Counted from the first letter of the stretch, positions 41,350-50,383 are shown. The stretch is DNA of 64,000 bases from Streptomyces sp. CB01881 (GCF_002953255.1 NZ_CP026498.1:9056506-9120505); one strand, 5' to 3'. Notes: generated by a model not told the origin, from the sequence alone. Translations and numbers: made by a program.

Positions 41350-41702
41350 CTGGGATCCTCCAGTGCTTCGCTGTCGGAACACCCGGGCCGGAAGATCCGG
41401 CCCGGTCCGCGTGAGGCGCCGTCCGGTTACCCGGGGTGACCGCCCAACGCGTGCTCTCACGTTAGGAATTCGCCATGACGGGGGGCATGAGGCCGTGGTC
41501 CCGAGTGCGTCCCGGGACCAGTGCACCAGCCGGACGCGCCCCGGCGTGGGACAAGCGGCGCCGGCCGCTCACCGAGCCCCCCGCGCCCGGTGAACGGCCG
41601 GCGTGTCCGTGAGGCGACCGGCCGGGCCGGTCCGTCGTACCGCCGTCGTGACGGCCTGTCGTGCCGCCGCCCTCGCTCTGCCGCCCTCGCCCTGCCGCCG
41701 GG
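41350..41702. other. 353-bp region upstream of the lectin gene, hairpins only
   Basis: Holds a 10-bp hairpin at 41383-41405 in the lectin leader and a weaker one at 41496-41520. No supported gene. The lectin promoter must lie here, as the neighbouring deaminase gene runs on the same strand and ends at 41703. Confidence 0.4.
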
Positions 41703-42131
41703 TCAGCGGTAGTACCCCTCCACCACCGCCCGCACCTCGTCGTGCAGTGCCGGGCCGTCCTGCGGGACGGGCAGGCGACCGCTGCCCGGACGGATGGCCA
41801 GGAGTTGTTCGCCGGAGAGCGCGAACACCACCCGCCGCAGGCCCGCCTGCTGGATGACGGCCTCGCACATCCCGCACGGCTGGCAGCTGGTGTACATCGT
41901 GGTCCGCGCCGCCGTGACGGCGTCCAGCTCCCGTGCGGCCCAGCGCGCCAGCTTCAGCTCCGGGTGCGCGGTGATGTCCCGGTCGGTCAGGGTCGTGTTG
42001 CGCTCCTCGGCCAGCACCGTGCCGTCCGGCCCGGCCAGCAGCGATCCGAACGGCGGGTTGCCGCTCGTGCGTGCCTCGGCCGCGAGCACGATGGCCTGCC
42101 GGAGGAGGGTGTGGTCGTCGGGGGTGGTCAT
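41703..42131 (-). CDS. nucleoside deaminase (cytidine/guanine deaminase-like)
   Basis: A 142-residue zinc deaminase. The proton shuttle Glu follows the zinc His in TAHPELKLARWA, and the two zinc cysteines are in TSCQPCGMCEAVI. The pattern fits the CMP/dCMP- and guanine-deaminase family of salvage enzymes. Its ATG overlaps the stop of the upstream LLM oxidoreductase gene by four bases (ATGA), so the two are translated together. The C-terminal third resembles actinobacterial stand-alone deaminases. Confidence 0.88.
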   Translation of the reverse strand: MTTPDDHTLLRQAIVLAAEARTSGNPPFGSLLAGPDGTVLAEERNTTLTDRDITAHPELKLARWAARELDAVTAARTTMYTSCQPCGMCEAVIQQAGLRRVVFALSGEQLLAIRPGSGRLPVPQDGPALHDEVRAVVEGYYR

Positions 42132-42991
42132 GAGTGCTCCGTACGGGTGCGGGGTGGGTGGAACTGCGCGGCCACTGTGGCGAGTGACCGCCAGGCCGTC
42201 TCGGGGTGGAGGGTTTCGCGGGGGTCGCCGCCGTAGGGGTCGAGGACGACGGTGTCGGCGCCCAGCAGCCGCAGTTGGTCGAGGTCGGCCATGATCTGGT
42301 CGATCGTGCCCTCCCCGGCGAGCCGCTGCGGCCCGCCGACGGTCGTCGCGGTGGGCTTGAGCGCGATCCGGGGCGCGAAAGCGGGTACGGGGAGCTGCTG
42401 TTCGTCCGCGAGCTCCTTCAGCCTGGCCACGGACTCGCGCAGCACCGGCATGGTGCAGCGCAGCGGGTGCCAGGCGTCCCCGGAGCGCACGGCCCGGCGC
42501 AGCCCCGCCTCGCTGTTGCCGCCGACCCAGACGGGAATCCGACGGCTTCCGTAGGCCGCGGTGTCCGCCCAGGCGGCCCGGACGGCCCGGAGGTGGTCGT
42601 CGGTCAGCCGTCCGCGGCGCTCGAAGGGGATGCCGAGGGCGGCGAACTCCTGCCGGGCCCAGCCCACCCCCACACCGAGGACCAGCCGGCCGTCGCTCAG
42701 CTCGTTCAGGTTGGCGGCCATCCGGGCGGTGAGCAGCGGGTGCCGGTAGGGGGCGATGAGGACGGTCGTGCCGAGACGGACCCGGGTGGTGATGCCGGCC
42801 AGCCAGGAGAGGGTGGTGAACGGTTCGTAGAAGGGGGCCGGGTAGCGCTCGGCGACGTCGGACGTGATGGCGACATGGTCCGAGACCATCAGCAGGTCGA
42901 AGCCCAGGCCTTCCACGGTGAGGGCCCAACTGCGCAGGACTCCCGGGTCCGCGCCGGGGCCGAAGTTGAGGACGTTGACTCCGATCTTCAC
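42128..42991 (-). CDS. LLM class F420-dependent oxidoreductase
   Basis: A 287-residue luciferase-like monooxygenase-family TIM barrel: VEGLGFDLLMVSDHVAITSD, TTRVRLGTTVLIAPYRHP, LSDGRLVLGVGVGWARQEF and IPVWVGGNSEAGLRRAVRSG. These fit TIGR03619/TIGR03620-type F420-dependent enzymes. Overlaps the deaminase start, so an operon. The substrate is unknown. Divergent from the Lrp regulator. Confidence 0.88.
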   Translation of the reverse strand: MKIGVNVLNFGPGADPGVLRSWALTVEGLGFDLLMVSDHVAITSDVAERYPAPFYEPFTTLSWLAGITTRVRLGTTVLIAPYRHPLLTARMAANLNELSDGRLVLGVGVGWARQEFAALGIPFERRGRLTDDHLRAVRAAWADTAAYGSRRIPVWVGGNSEAGLRRAVRSGDAWHPLRCTMPVLRESVARLKELADEQQLPVPAFAPRIALKPTATTVGGPQRLAGEGTIDQIMADLDQLRLLGADTVVLDPYGGDPRETLHPETAWRSLATVAAQFHPPRTRTEHS

Positions 42992-43085
42992 GACGCCAAG
43001 GCTAGTCAGGTGGTACGGGCCTCCAGAAGGGATTCCGGCCTGTTCGAACGCGGTTCGGCCGTGGATTCACCGGTAATCTGGGCGG

Positions 43086-43550
43086 ATGACCGAGAGTCTT
43101 GACGAGACGGACTGGGCGATCCTCGCCCAGCTCCAGCAGGACGGCCGGCTCCCGTTCACGGAGCTGGCGCGGCGGGTGAACCTGAGCGCGTCGGCGACGA
43201 CGGAGCGGGTGCGGCGGCTGGAGGCGGCCGGGGTGATCACCGGGTACCGCGCGGAGGTGGACCTGGAACGGACCGGGCACGCGGTGCTGGCGGTGGTCCG
43301 GCTGAAGTACCCGGGGCCGGGGACGCGGCACGAGCCGCTGCGCCGGCTGGTGGATGAACGCCCGGAGATTCTGGAGTGCCTGCGGACCACGGGCGACGAC
43401 TGTTACGTCCTGAAGGTGGCGACCACGTCGATGGGCCACCTGGAGGAGGTCGTCGACGCGCTGGCCCAGTTCGGGAGCACGACCACCAATCTCGTGCTCA
43501 GCCGGACACTGCCGTTCCGCGGCCCGCGGGAGGACGCCCGGCCGCTCTGA
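43086..43550 (+). CDS. Lrp/AsnC family transcriptional regulator
   Basis: A 154-residue regulator: ETDWAILAQLQQDGRLPFTE and VNLSASATTERVRRLEAAGV form the winged helix, then an RAM-type sensor domain (DCYVLKVATTSMGHLEEVVD). Divergent from the LLM-deaminase operon across 94 bp and the likely controller of it. A 15-bp repeat runs through its stop codon. Confidence 0.88.
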   Translation: MTESLDETDWAILAQLQQDGRLPFTELARRVNLSASATTERVRRLEAAGVITGYRAEVDLERTGHAVLAVVRLKYPGPGTRHEPLRRLVDERPEILECLRTTGDDCYVLKVATTSMGHLEEVVDALAQFGSTTTNLVLSRTLPFRGPREDARPL

Positions 43551-43580
43551 GCCCGGCCGCTCCGAGCCCGGCCGCTCCGA
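43536..43580. repeat. 15-bp tandem repeat, three units
   Basis: GCCCGGCCGCTCYGA occurs three times back to back from 43536. The first unit includes the Lrp stop codon, so this is a duplication of the gene end. Confidence 0.75.
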
Positions 43581-43758
43581 GCCCGAGGTCACGGGACCGG
43601 TGCCGCGGGACCGGCCGCGCGGCCCGCGTCCCGCCGCTTTTCCCGGGCGGCTCCCAGGTTGCTCCCAGGAACAGGCAACCGGACGGCCGTTCCTCGCTGT
43701 CTCTGCTGTCACCGGGCACACGGGCCCGGGCGGCACAGGAACTGGGCACCGGAACACG

Positions 43759-45060
43759 ATGAACCTGACAGGCACTCCCTTCTTCCTCCTCACGATCGTG
43801 CTGTTCGTGGGTTCCCTCGCGCTGGCCATGGCGCAGTGGCGGGGCAGAGGGATCTTCGGGCGGATGCCGGGCACTCAGCACCCGGCGCCCGCCGCCGAAT
43901 CGGGTGCGCCGGCCACGGAGCAGGGCGCGTCGGCCACGCAGCAGGGCGCGTCGGGTGCGGGCCGGCCGATACCGGCCGCCGCCAAGCCGTGGCGCGGCCC
44001 GGTGCGGGCGCTCTCCTACTTCGGGACCATCCTGCTCTGTCAGTTCACCGCCGTGACGCTGGTGTTCGTGGTGGTCAACAACGAGAACCAGCTCTACGGC
44101 AACTGGGGCGACCTGCTGGGCACCTCGAACCACGTCCGCGCCGTCCCCGTGCCCCCGAAGGACGAGGGCCTTGCCGGGGACCAGGCCGCCGCGGCCGCCG
44201 CGGCCTCCGCGGGGGCCTCCGCCGGCTCCTCCGCCACGTCCGCGCCCAAGGTCCCGCAGGCCTTCCACGCGCCCGATTCCGACGCCGTGCCCAGGAGCGT
44301 GAAGCAGGCCGACCTCAAGGGCAGGCTCTCCGGAGTCGACGGCGAGGTCCTGGTCTGGACGCCCCCGCAGTACGACGACCCCGCGTACAAGGGCAAGACC
44401 TTCCCCGTGGTCGAGCTGCTCGTCGGCTACCCGGGCGCGTCCAGCGCCTGGTTCGGCGACACCATGGACGCGACCAAGCAGCTCGAACCGCTGATGAAGT
44501 CCGGTCAGGTGACGCCCTTCATCCTGGTCTCACCGCGCGTCACCCTGCTGGGCAAGACCGACACGGGCTGCGCCGACGTCCCGGGCAAGGTCAACGCGGA
44601 AACCTGGCTCTCGCGTGACGTGCCGCAGATGGTCATGGACAACTTCCGGGCCGACACCACCGCTGACCGCTGGGCCCTGTCCGGCTACTCGGCCGGCGCC
44701 CACTGCGCCGCCCGCCTCGCCCTCGCCCACCCCAACCGCTACCGTGCGGCGGTCAGCATGTCGGGCTACAACGACCCGGCCGGCGAGCCCGTCTCGCTGA
44801 CCGCCAAGGACCCGAAGCTGCGCGAGACCTCCAACCCGCTCTACATCCTCACCCACGCCCCCACCCCGCCGAACGTCGCGCTCTACGTGACGGGCAAGCG
44901 CGGCGACGGCCTGGAGGACGCGACCGCCCTCCAGCAGGCCGCCAAGAGCCCCACCAGCATCACCCCCGTCGAGACCACCGGCCCCCACCTCACGTCGACC
45001 TGGAAGCCGCTGGTCGTCCCGACCTTCAAGTGGCTGACCGGGATCATCCCGGCCCGGTAG
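43759..45060 (+). CDS. membrane-anchored esterase D-type alpha/beta hydrolase
   Basis: A 433-residue protein. Two membrane helices near residues 5-25 and 90-112 flank a Gln/Ala/Ser-rich loop. An Ala/Ser-rich linker follows, and from about residue 185 an extracytoplasmic putative-esterase domain: EVLVWTPPQYDD, ELLVGYPGASSAWFG, nucleophile GYSAGAH with Ser311, and a late His in TTGPHLTSTW. Similar to mycolyltransferase/antigen-85-type esterases in fold. The true family substrate is unknown. No good ribosome site. Ends in two hairpins. Confidence 0.82.
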   Translation: MNLTGTPFFLLTIVLFVGSLALAMAQWRGRGIFGRMPGTQHPAPAAESGAPATEQGASATQQGASGAGRPIPAAAKPWRGPVRALSYFGTILLCQFTAVTLVFVVVNNENQLYGNWGDLLGTSNHVRAVPVPPKDEGLAGDQAAAAAAASAGASAGSSATSAPKVPQAFHAPDSDAVPRSVKQADLKGRLSGVDGEVLVWTPPQYDDPAYKGKTFPVVELLVGYPGASSAWFGDTMDATKQLEPLMKSGQVTPFILVSPRVTLLGKTDTGCADVPGKVNAETWLSRDVPQMVMDNFRADTTADRWALSGYSAGAHCAARLALAHPNRYRAAVSMSGYNDPAGEPVSLTAKDPKLRETSNPLYILTHAPTPPNVALYVTGKRGDGLEDATALQQAAKSPTSITPVETTGPHLTSTWKPLVVPTFKWLTGIIPAR

Positions 45061-45088
45061 GCAGGGGGGACCGCCCTGGGCGGCCGCC

Positions 45089-45127
45089 CGTGCCCCCGTA
45101 CCCCGAGCACGGGGGGACGGGGGCACG
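45089..45127. terminator. hairpin terminator, first of pair
   Basis: CGTGCCCCCGT (45089-45099) pairs with 45117-45127; inner bases extend the pairing. Follows the esterase stop by 28 bp. Confidence 0.7.
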
Positions 45128-45134
45128 CCCGGTA

Positions 45135-45166
45135 GACGGCCCGGAGGTTCACGCCTCCGGGCCGTC
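45135..45166. terminator. hairpin terminator, second of pair
   Basis: A perfect 13-bp stem (GACGGCCCGGAGG with its complement) and 6-base loop, ten bases before the stop of the convergent MFS gene. It should serve that gene, the first hairpin the esterase. Confidence 0.8.
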
Positions 45167-45175
45167 GGCGCGTCC

Positions 45176-46579
45176 TCACGGTGTCGTGACCGTCCGCCGC
45201 TGCCGGCGTTCGCCGCGGACGCCGACCGTCAGGGCCAGCGCGGTCGCCGCCGCCAGGACTCCCCAGACCGGTGCGAAGCCGTCGGCGGAGTCCTTGAGCA
45301 GGCCGATGGCGGGCGGTGCGAGGATGACGGCGAGCTGGGTGACCGCCATGACCAGGCCGAGCGCGGAGCCCGTTCTGCCCGGTGGGGCCGACTCGGCCAC
45401 GTGGGCGACCCACGGGCCGTACCAGCCGATGCCGAAGAACCCCAGCCAGGTGAACAACACGCAGGCCGCGAGCGGCGACCGGCCGAGGGGCGTCAGCAGT
45501 GCCGCGAGCCCCACGACCACCGCGGCCATGCACGCCAGTACGGGGGTGTAGCGCCCGGAGCGACTGCGGTCGCTCCAGGCGGCCAGGCAGATGCGCCCGG
45601 CCACCCCCGCGCCCTGCACCGCGACGAGGACGACGGCCGTCGGTCCGGGTCCGAGCGACGTCGTGTCGTGGAGGTACAGCGCCGTCAGGACGCCGATCCC
45701 GCACTGGACCGAGATCAGGCTCATGCCGGAGAGCACGACAGTCACCATGGCCGGTTCCCGCAGCATCCGCACCCGGTCGCCGAGTTGCTCCGCGAGCGGG
45801 ACGTCCGGCCCCTTCCCGGCCGGAGTACCCGGGATGCCCGGAGTGCCCCGAGTACCCGGGGTGCCCCGACCGTCCCGACCGTCCGGACCGCCCAGGGCGT
45901 CCACGGCGGGCGGTGGCCGGTAGCAGCCCATGAAGACCCCGGCCCCCAGCAGCGCTACGAGCCCACCTGCCGCGAACGCCGCCCACAGGCCGTACGTGTC
46001 GGCGAGGCGGGGCAGGACGGCGGCGGCGAGCGCCCCGCCCAGCGGCAGGCCCGCCTGGCGGACGCCCATCGCGAAGCCCCGCCGGGACGGGGCGAACCAG
46101 GACGCCACCGACTTGCTCCCGCCGGGCTGCGCGGTGCTGTAGCCCGCGCCGACGACCAGCAGGACGAGGAGCAGCGAGCCGAAGCCCTGCGCCAGGCTGC
46201 CCGCGGCGAGGGCGGCGGCGACCACGCAGGCGCCGATCCCGACGACCCAGCGCTCGTTGTAGCGGTCCAGCAGCTCCCCGGCCACCAGAAGGCCGGCCAA
46301 CGGGACGAACTGGGCCGCCGAGAGCAGGAGTCCGAGCTGGGCGGTGCTCAGGTCCAGGTCACGCTGGAGCGGGACGCCCATGGCTCCGATGCCCTGGACG
46401 AAGAAGCAGGACGCGGCCTGGGTGAAGGTGGCGATGCCGAGGACGGCCCACCGGTACCGGCCCGCAGGCGGCGAGGCATCGGCGGGGGCCGGTGCCGGTG
46501 CCGGTGCCGGGGCGTGAGCGGTGGGAGCGGTGGGAGCGGTGGCGGGGGTGCCGGCCGCCGGCAGGTTGTGGCCGGTCAC
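45176..46579 (-). CDS. MFS transporter
   Basis: A 467-residue twelve-helix transporter. A Pro/Ala-rich N-terminal tail leads into RWAVLGIATFTQAASCFFVQ. The loop after helix 2 has LLDRYNERWVVG, and the central cytoplasmic loop has low-complexity RGTPGTRGTPGIPGTPAGKG repeats. GSALGLVMAVTQLAVILAPP is in the second half. Similar to CynX/NimT or OFA-like permeases. The GTG start overlaps the upstream GNAT stop by four bases, so an operon. Substrate unknown. Confidence 0.85.
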   Translation of the reverse strand: MTGHNLPAAGTPATAPTAPTAHAPAPAPAPAPADASPPAGRYRWAVLGIATFTQAASCFFVQGIGAMGVPLQRDLDLSTAQLGLLLSAAQFVPLAGLLVAGELLDRYNERWVVGIGACVVAAALAAGSLAQGFGSLLLVLLVVGAGYSTAQPGGSKSVASWFAPSRRGFAMGVRQAGLPLGGALAAAVLPRLADTYGLWAAFAAGGLVALLGAGVFMGCYRPPPAVDALGGPDGRDGRGTPGTRGTPGIPGTPAGKGPDVPLAEQLGDRVRMLREPAMVTVVLSGMSLISVQCGIGVLTALYLHDTTSLGPGPTAVVLVAVQGAGVAGRICLAAWSDRSRSGRYTPVLACMAAVVVGLAALLTPLGRSPLAACVLFTWLGFFGIGWYGPWVAHVAESAPPGRTGSALGLVMAVTQLAVILAPPAIGLLKDSADGFAPVWGVLAAATALALTVGVRGERRQRRTVTTP

Positions 46580-47073
46580 GGGCGCCAGTACAGGGCCGGA
46601 TCGGGATGGTCCGTGAAGCCGAGCGCGCGGTAGAGCGGTTCGCCCTCGTGGGAGGCGTACAGGTCGACGCGGGCGACGTCGCGCTCGCGGAACCAGTCGA
46701 GCAGGCAGTGCATGATCGCGCGGCTGTGGCCGCGTCGCCGGTACGCGGGGGCGGTGACGACGCCGATCACCAGTCCGACCCGGCCGTTGCGCAGGTGCGG
46801 ACCGGGCAGCCGCTGTTCGACCGAGCCGATGCCGCAGGCGGCGAGGCCGTCACCGTCCTCGCCGTCCACGACGAGGATCCGCATGGCGCCTGCTGTGAGC
46901 TGCCGCTTCAGGACGTCGGCCAGTGCCGACCGCCAACTGTCGTCCGCCGAAGCGGGGTTGAAGTAATCGCCGCCGAGGTGTTCGAACAACAACGCCCGCA
47001 GGCGTACGAGTTCGGCGACATCGCTCTCGATGGCCGGCCTTACAGAGGTTCGGTGTGCGGTGGGGTGACTCAT
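46576..47073 (-). CDS. GNAT family N-acetyltransferase
   Basis: A 165-residue acetyltransferase: SVRPAIESDVAELVRLRALL, GLVIGVVTAPAYRRRGHSRA (acetyl-CoA loop), VDLYASHEGEPLYRALGFTD. Overlaps the MFS start by four bases, so enzyme and exporter are probably co-produced. The pairing of an acetyltransferase with an MFS exporter suggests a detoxification unit, which is inference. A start two codons earlier is possible. Confidence 0.85.
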   Translation of the reverse strand: MSHPTAHRTSVRPAIESDVAELVRLRALLFEHLGGDYFNPASADDSWRSALADVLKRQLTAGAMRILVVDGEDGDGLAACGIGSVEQRLPGPHLRNGRVGLVIGVVTAPAYRRRGHSRAIMHCLLDWFRERDVARVDLYASHEGEPLYRALGFTDHPDPALYWRP

Positions 47074-47099
47074 GCCCACCAGCGTGCTGTCATGGTCTT

Positions 47100-47621
47100 G
47101 TGCACCTCAACCCTTACGGCGAGGACGCCGTGAAGCTGGCCGCCGACCTCGCCAACCGGCGCCCCACCACCGCCGAGGAGCTCGCCGACCGCTGCCGCGC
47201 GGCCGGGCTCGTGGTGGACGGCCCGGCCACGCCGCAGGACCTGGAGCGCGCGGCGGCCGTGCTGGACGCCTGGGAGAAGGTGGTCGACGCCGCCGACGAG
47301 CGCGAGCGAGCCGAGCTGCTCAACCGGATGCTGGCCGCAGCCGCGGACCATCCGCGGCTGACCGACCACTCCGGCGACGGCTGGCACCTGCACTACCGGG
47401 ACGACCGGCAGCCGCCCGGCCGGCTGCTCTGCTCGCTGATCGCCGTCGGCACCGCACTGCACCTGGTCGGGCGGGGCATGCACCGCCTCGGCCGGTGCGC
47501 GGTCGCCGAGTGCACCACGATCTTCGCCGACGCCACGCGCACCGGGCGGCAGCGCTACTGCTCCCAGCGGTGTGCCAACCGTGACGCGGTCCGCCGCCAC
47601 CGCGCGAGGCGCGTGCGCTGA
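47100..47621 (+). CDS. CGNR zinc-finger protein
   Basis: A 173-residue protein of the ABATE/CGNR family. The N-terminal ABATE domain starts at LNPYGEDAVKLAADLANRRP. The C-terminal finger is GRCAVAECTTIFADATRTGR followed by YCSQRCANRDAVRRHR, with CANR in place of the usual CGNR. These are thought to be stress-linked transcription regulators. GTG start at 47100. Divergent from the GNAT-MFS operon across 26 bp, a gap that suggests a regulatory link. Confidence 0.88.
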   Translation: MHLNPYGEDAVKLAADLANRRPTTAEELADRCRAAGLVVDGPATPQDLERAAAVLDAWEKVVDAADERERAELLNRMLAAAADHPRLTDHSGDGWHLHYRDDRQPPGRLLCSLIAVGTALHLVGRGMHRLGRCAVAECTTIFADATRTGRQRYCSQRCANRDAVRRHRARRVR

Positions 47622-47634
47622 CGGCGGACCCTGC

Positions 47635-48102
47635 TCAGGTGCCGGTGTCCCCCTCCCGGTTCGGCTCCCCGGCCGCCCGGTTCGGTTCCCCGGCCTCCCG
47701 CACCTCCCGTGTCCCGTGCTCCGCCGCTTCCGCGAGGCGCTTGACGGCGGCCAGTCGGCGGTCCCAGTCGGTGGCCAGTGCCGTCATCCAGCGTGCCGTC
47801 GCGTCAAGGGCGGCCGGCCGTACCGCGTACCGGACCTCCCGGCCGACCCGGCCGCCGGTGACCAGGCCGGCCGCGTCCAGGACGGCGAGGTGCTTGACCA
47901 CGGCCTGCCGCGAGACGGGGAGTTGCCCGGCGAGGGTGGTCGCACTGGCCTCGCCGTGGGCGGCGAGCAGGTCGAGCAGCAGGCGCCGGGTCGGGTCGGC
48001 CAGCGCGGCGAGCACGCTGTCGACCGGCTCTACCGGTGCACCCGGCTCGACCGGCACGCCCGGCTGCCGCTGTTCTGGACTCTCCGGGTGCGCGCCGGTC
48101 AC
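47635..48102 (-). CDS. ArsR family transcriptional regulator
   Basis: A 155-residue winged-helix repressor. The core is VDSVLAALADPTRRLLLDLL, TTLAGQLPVSRQAVVKHLAV and AGLVTGGRVGREVRYAV, with no metal-type Cys pair. This is the group that travels with AHSA1/SRPBCC proteins. The tail has a Glu/Asn-rich EAGEPNRAAGEPNREG repeat. GTG start overlaps the SRPBCC stop by four bases. Presumed to bind the two palindromes at 48573-48625. Confidence 0.88.
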   Translation of the reverse strand: MTGAHPESPEQRQPGVPVEPGAPVEPVDSVLAALADPTRRLLLDLLAAHGEASATTLAGQLPVSRQAVVKHLAVLDAAGLVTGGRVGREVRYAVRPAALDATARWMTALATDWDRRLAAVKRLAEAAEHGTREVREAGEPNRAAGEPNREGDTGT

Positions 48103-48545
48103 ACCGACGACTGTTCGACGCGCTTCTTGAAGGCGTCCAGCACCTGCGGCCAGCCGCCGGTGTTGTCCTTCAGGGCCTTGCTGCGCAGCTCCTCGGAGCC
48201 GGCCAGTGCCGCGAACCCGCTCTCCACGACGCGCAGGCGCGTGTTGTCGCCCTCCTGGGAGAGCGTGAACTCGACGAGGGTGCTGTTGTCCGCGCGCAGC
48301 TCCTCGCCGGGGAAGGCGCTGGCCCAGCGGTACGCCAGGTAGGTCGGCGGTTCGACCCTCTCCACCCGCACGGGGAACTCGCCGTACTCGGGGTTGTTCA
48401 CGACGGTCGACTCACCCTCCTTGGCTGCGGTGCCGGCCAGGCTCGCCTCCTCGGCGACCCAGAATCCGGGCTGGGCCACCAGCGGCCACACCCGCTCCAC
48501 GGGTGCCTCGATCAGGATCTCGCGCTCGATCCGGTCCTCGCTCAT
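48099..48545 (-). CDS. SRPBCC (AHSA1-like) domain protein
   Basis: A 148-residue START/Bet v1-like protein: RIEREILIEAPVERVWPLVA, EYGEFPVRVERVEPPTYLAY and TRLRVVESGFAALAGSEEL. First gene of the operon with the ArsR repressor. AAGGAG precedes the ATG. Twin operators lie 27 bp upstream. Paralogous in sequence and in promoter layout to the orphan at 34323. Ligand unknown. Confidence 0.88.
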   Translation of the reverse strand: MSEDRIEREILIEAPVERVWPLVAQPGFWVAEEASLAGTAAKEGESTVVNNPEYGEFPVRVERVEPPTYLAYRWASAFPGEELRADNSTLVEFTLSQEGDNTRLRVVESGFAALAGSEELRSKALKDNTGGWPQVLDAFKKRVEQSSV

Positions 48546-48572
48546 GACGTGCTCCTTGGTTGCTGCCAATGA

Positions 48573-48592
48573 GTGCAACTCCAGAGTTGCAC
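48573..48592. promoter_or_regulatory. ArsR-type operator, proximal
   Basis: GTGCAACTC-CA-GAGTTGCAC: two perfect 9-bp arms around CA, 27 bp before the SRPBCC start. Confidence 0.75.
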
Positions 48593-48605
48593 GTTGGGCA
48601 GGGCG

Positions 48606-48625
48606 GTGCAACCGAAGAGTTGCAC
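48606..48625. promoter_or_regulatory. ArsR-type operator, distal
   Basis: GTGCAACCG-AA-GAGTTGCAC, 33 bp centre to centre from the proximal site. The spacing, about three helical turns, places two dimers on one face. Confidence 0.75.
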
Positions 48626-48706
48626 TCCGATCGGGGGATCGTGATGTGCGGGCCCTGGCCCCCCGCTCCGTAAAGGACTGGGGGCGGCGGCGGTCGCCGT
48701 GCTTAC

Positions 48707-49354
48707 ATGAGCCGCATGGTGTCGACCGACCGACTTCTGGCATTCGCGGCCATGTCCTTCCTGCTGATCGTGATCCCCGGTCCCAGTGTGCTGTTCGTGA
48801 TCGGGCGGGCCCTCGCGCAGGGGCGCCGGGCTGCGCTGACCACCGTGGTGGGGAACACGCTCGGGGCGTACGCACTCGTCGTGGCCGTGGCCTTCGGGGT
48901 CGGGGCGGTCGTGGAGCGCTCGGTGCTCGTCTACACGGGGCTGAAGCTCGCCGGCGCCGCGTACCTGGTGTACCTCGGCGTCAAGGCGGTGCGGCAACGC
49001 GGTTCATTCCAGGCCGTGTTCGCCGGTGAGGGCTCCGCGCACGGAAGCCTGCGCACGCTGTGGGAGGGGTTCGCGGTCGGCGTGGCCAACCCCAAGACCA
49101 TGATCTTCTTCGCTGCCGTCCTACCGCAGTTCGTGGACCGCGACCGGGGACACGTCGCAGTCCAGATGCTGCTGCTCGGCCTGATCTTCAACGCGATCGC
49201 GGTCGTCTCCGACAGCGTGTGGGGCCTGGTCGCGAGCACCACGCGCGACTGGTTCGCCCGTTCACCACAGCGGCTGGCCCTGGTCGGCGGGGCCGGCGGG
49301 CTCACCATGATCGGCCTCGGTGTCACCGTCGCCGTGACGGGCCGGAAGGACTGA
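48707..49354 (+). CDS. LysE family amino-acid/homoserine exporter
   Basis: A 215-residue membrane protein with about six helices. Early FLLIVIPGPSVLFVIGRALA carries the family's PGP motif. GLKLAGAAYLVYLGVKAVR and FAVGVANPKTMIFFAAVLPQF are also canonical RhtB/LysE segments. Exports an amino acid or similar small molecule. Its last 93 bases overlap the convergent truncated MFS gene. Confidence 0.88.
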   Translation: MSRMVSTDRLLAFAAMSFLLIVIPGPSVLFVIGRALAQGRRAALTTVVGNTLGAYALVVAVAFGVGAVVERSVLVYTGLKLAGAAYLVYLGVKAVRQRGSFQAVFAGEGSAHGSLRTLWEGFAVGVANPKTMIFFAAVLPQFVDRDRGHVAVQMLLLGLIFNAIAVVSDSVWGLVASTTRDWFARSPQRLALVGGAGGLTMIGLGVTVAVTGRKD

Positions 49355-50383
49355 TCGGGTCGGAAGGACCGGCCCGGCCGGCCCGGGCTCGATACGCGCG
49401 GCCGGGGCCGTCGCGCCGACGCGACCCGCCTGCGCGAACGCGCGCCAGGCGACCGCACACACCACCGCCGACGCCATCAGTGCCCACCCCGTGTCCACGG
49501 CCACGGCGGCGCCCATCACCACCACCCCCAGCGTCGCGCCGACCTGCCGGACGGCGTTCAGCAGCCCGCCCACCGCGCCGGCCGTGCCCTCCGGGGCGAC
49601 ACCGATGACGGCCGCGACCAGGGCCGGCAGCACGTACGAGACCCCGAAGCCGGTCATCAACAGGCCCACCGCCAGCCAGACGTAGCCACCCCCGGCGAAG
49701 ACCGTCCCGGCGAGCACCGCGGCGCCGCCGGTCAGCAGGGCCAGACCCGCCAGGATCGGCGCCCGGGTGCCGACCCGTGCCACGATCCGGCCCGTGAACG
49801 GCGGGTTGACGGCGAACGGGACGGTCAGCGGCAGGAAGGCGAGGCCGGTCTGCAACGGGCCGAGGTGCCACCTCTCCTGGAGCAGCAGTGGCAGCACGAA
49901 CAGGCCGCCGGTCAGTGCGAAGTTCACCGCCGCGCCGGCCAGCAGCCCGGCCCGTACCCGGGCGGAACGGAGCAGGGCCCGGTTCAGCACCGGTGCCTGA
50001 CTGCGCCGTTCCAGCCGTCCGAGCGCCACCGCCGATGCCCCGAAGCCGGCCGGCGACCACGCCGCGTGGGCCCACGCCTGCGCGCCGGCGGCGATCAGCG
50101 CGTCCGTGAGCAGGGCCAGCGCCGCGGCGGCGGCCAGTTGGGCGGGCCAGTCGATCCGGCGCCGGCCGCGCGGGCAGGCCACCGCGCGGCCGGCGGTCAG
50201 CGCCAGAACGGCCGTGCCGATGGGCACGTTGACCAGGAAGACCGCCCGCCAGCCGGCCCACTCGACCAGCGCGCCGCCCGCGAGCGGGCCGGTTGCCACG
50301 GCTGCGCCGCTGGTCGCCGCCCAGGCCGAGACCGCGCCCGCGCCGATGCCGACCGTGCGGCCGACCCCGGTCACCAGCGCCAC
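49262..50383 (-). pseudogene. truncated MFS transporter fused to an SDR-like head
   Basis: Codons give a 373-residue frame. Residues from about 18 onward are the second two-thirds of a DHA2-type MFS transporter (VSAWAATSGAAVATGPLAGG, WRAVFLVNVPIGTAVLALTA, ...FAVNPPFTGRIVARVGTRAP), so the first four or so helices are missing. The first 17 residues (VALVTGVGRTVGIGAGA) are not transporter-like but match the cofactor-binding start of an SDR. A deletion joining an SDR start to the MFS body in frame explains this. The product is unlikely to transport. Alternatively it is a misassembly, which cannot be tested here. Confidence 0.65.
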
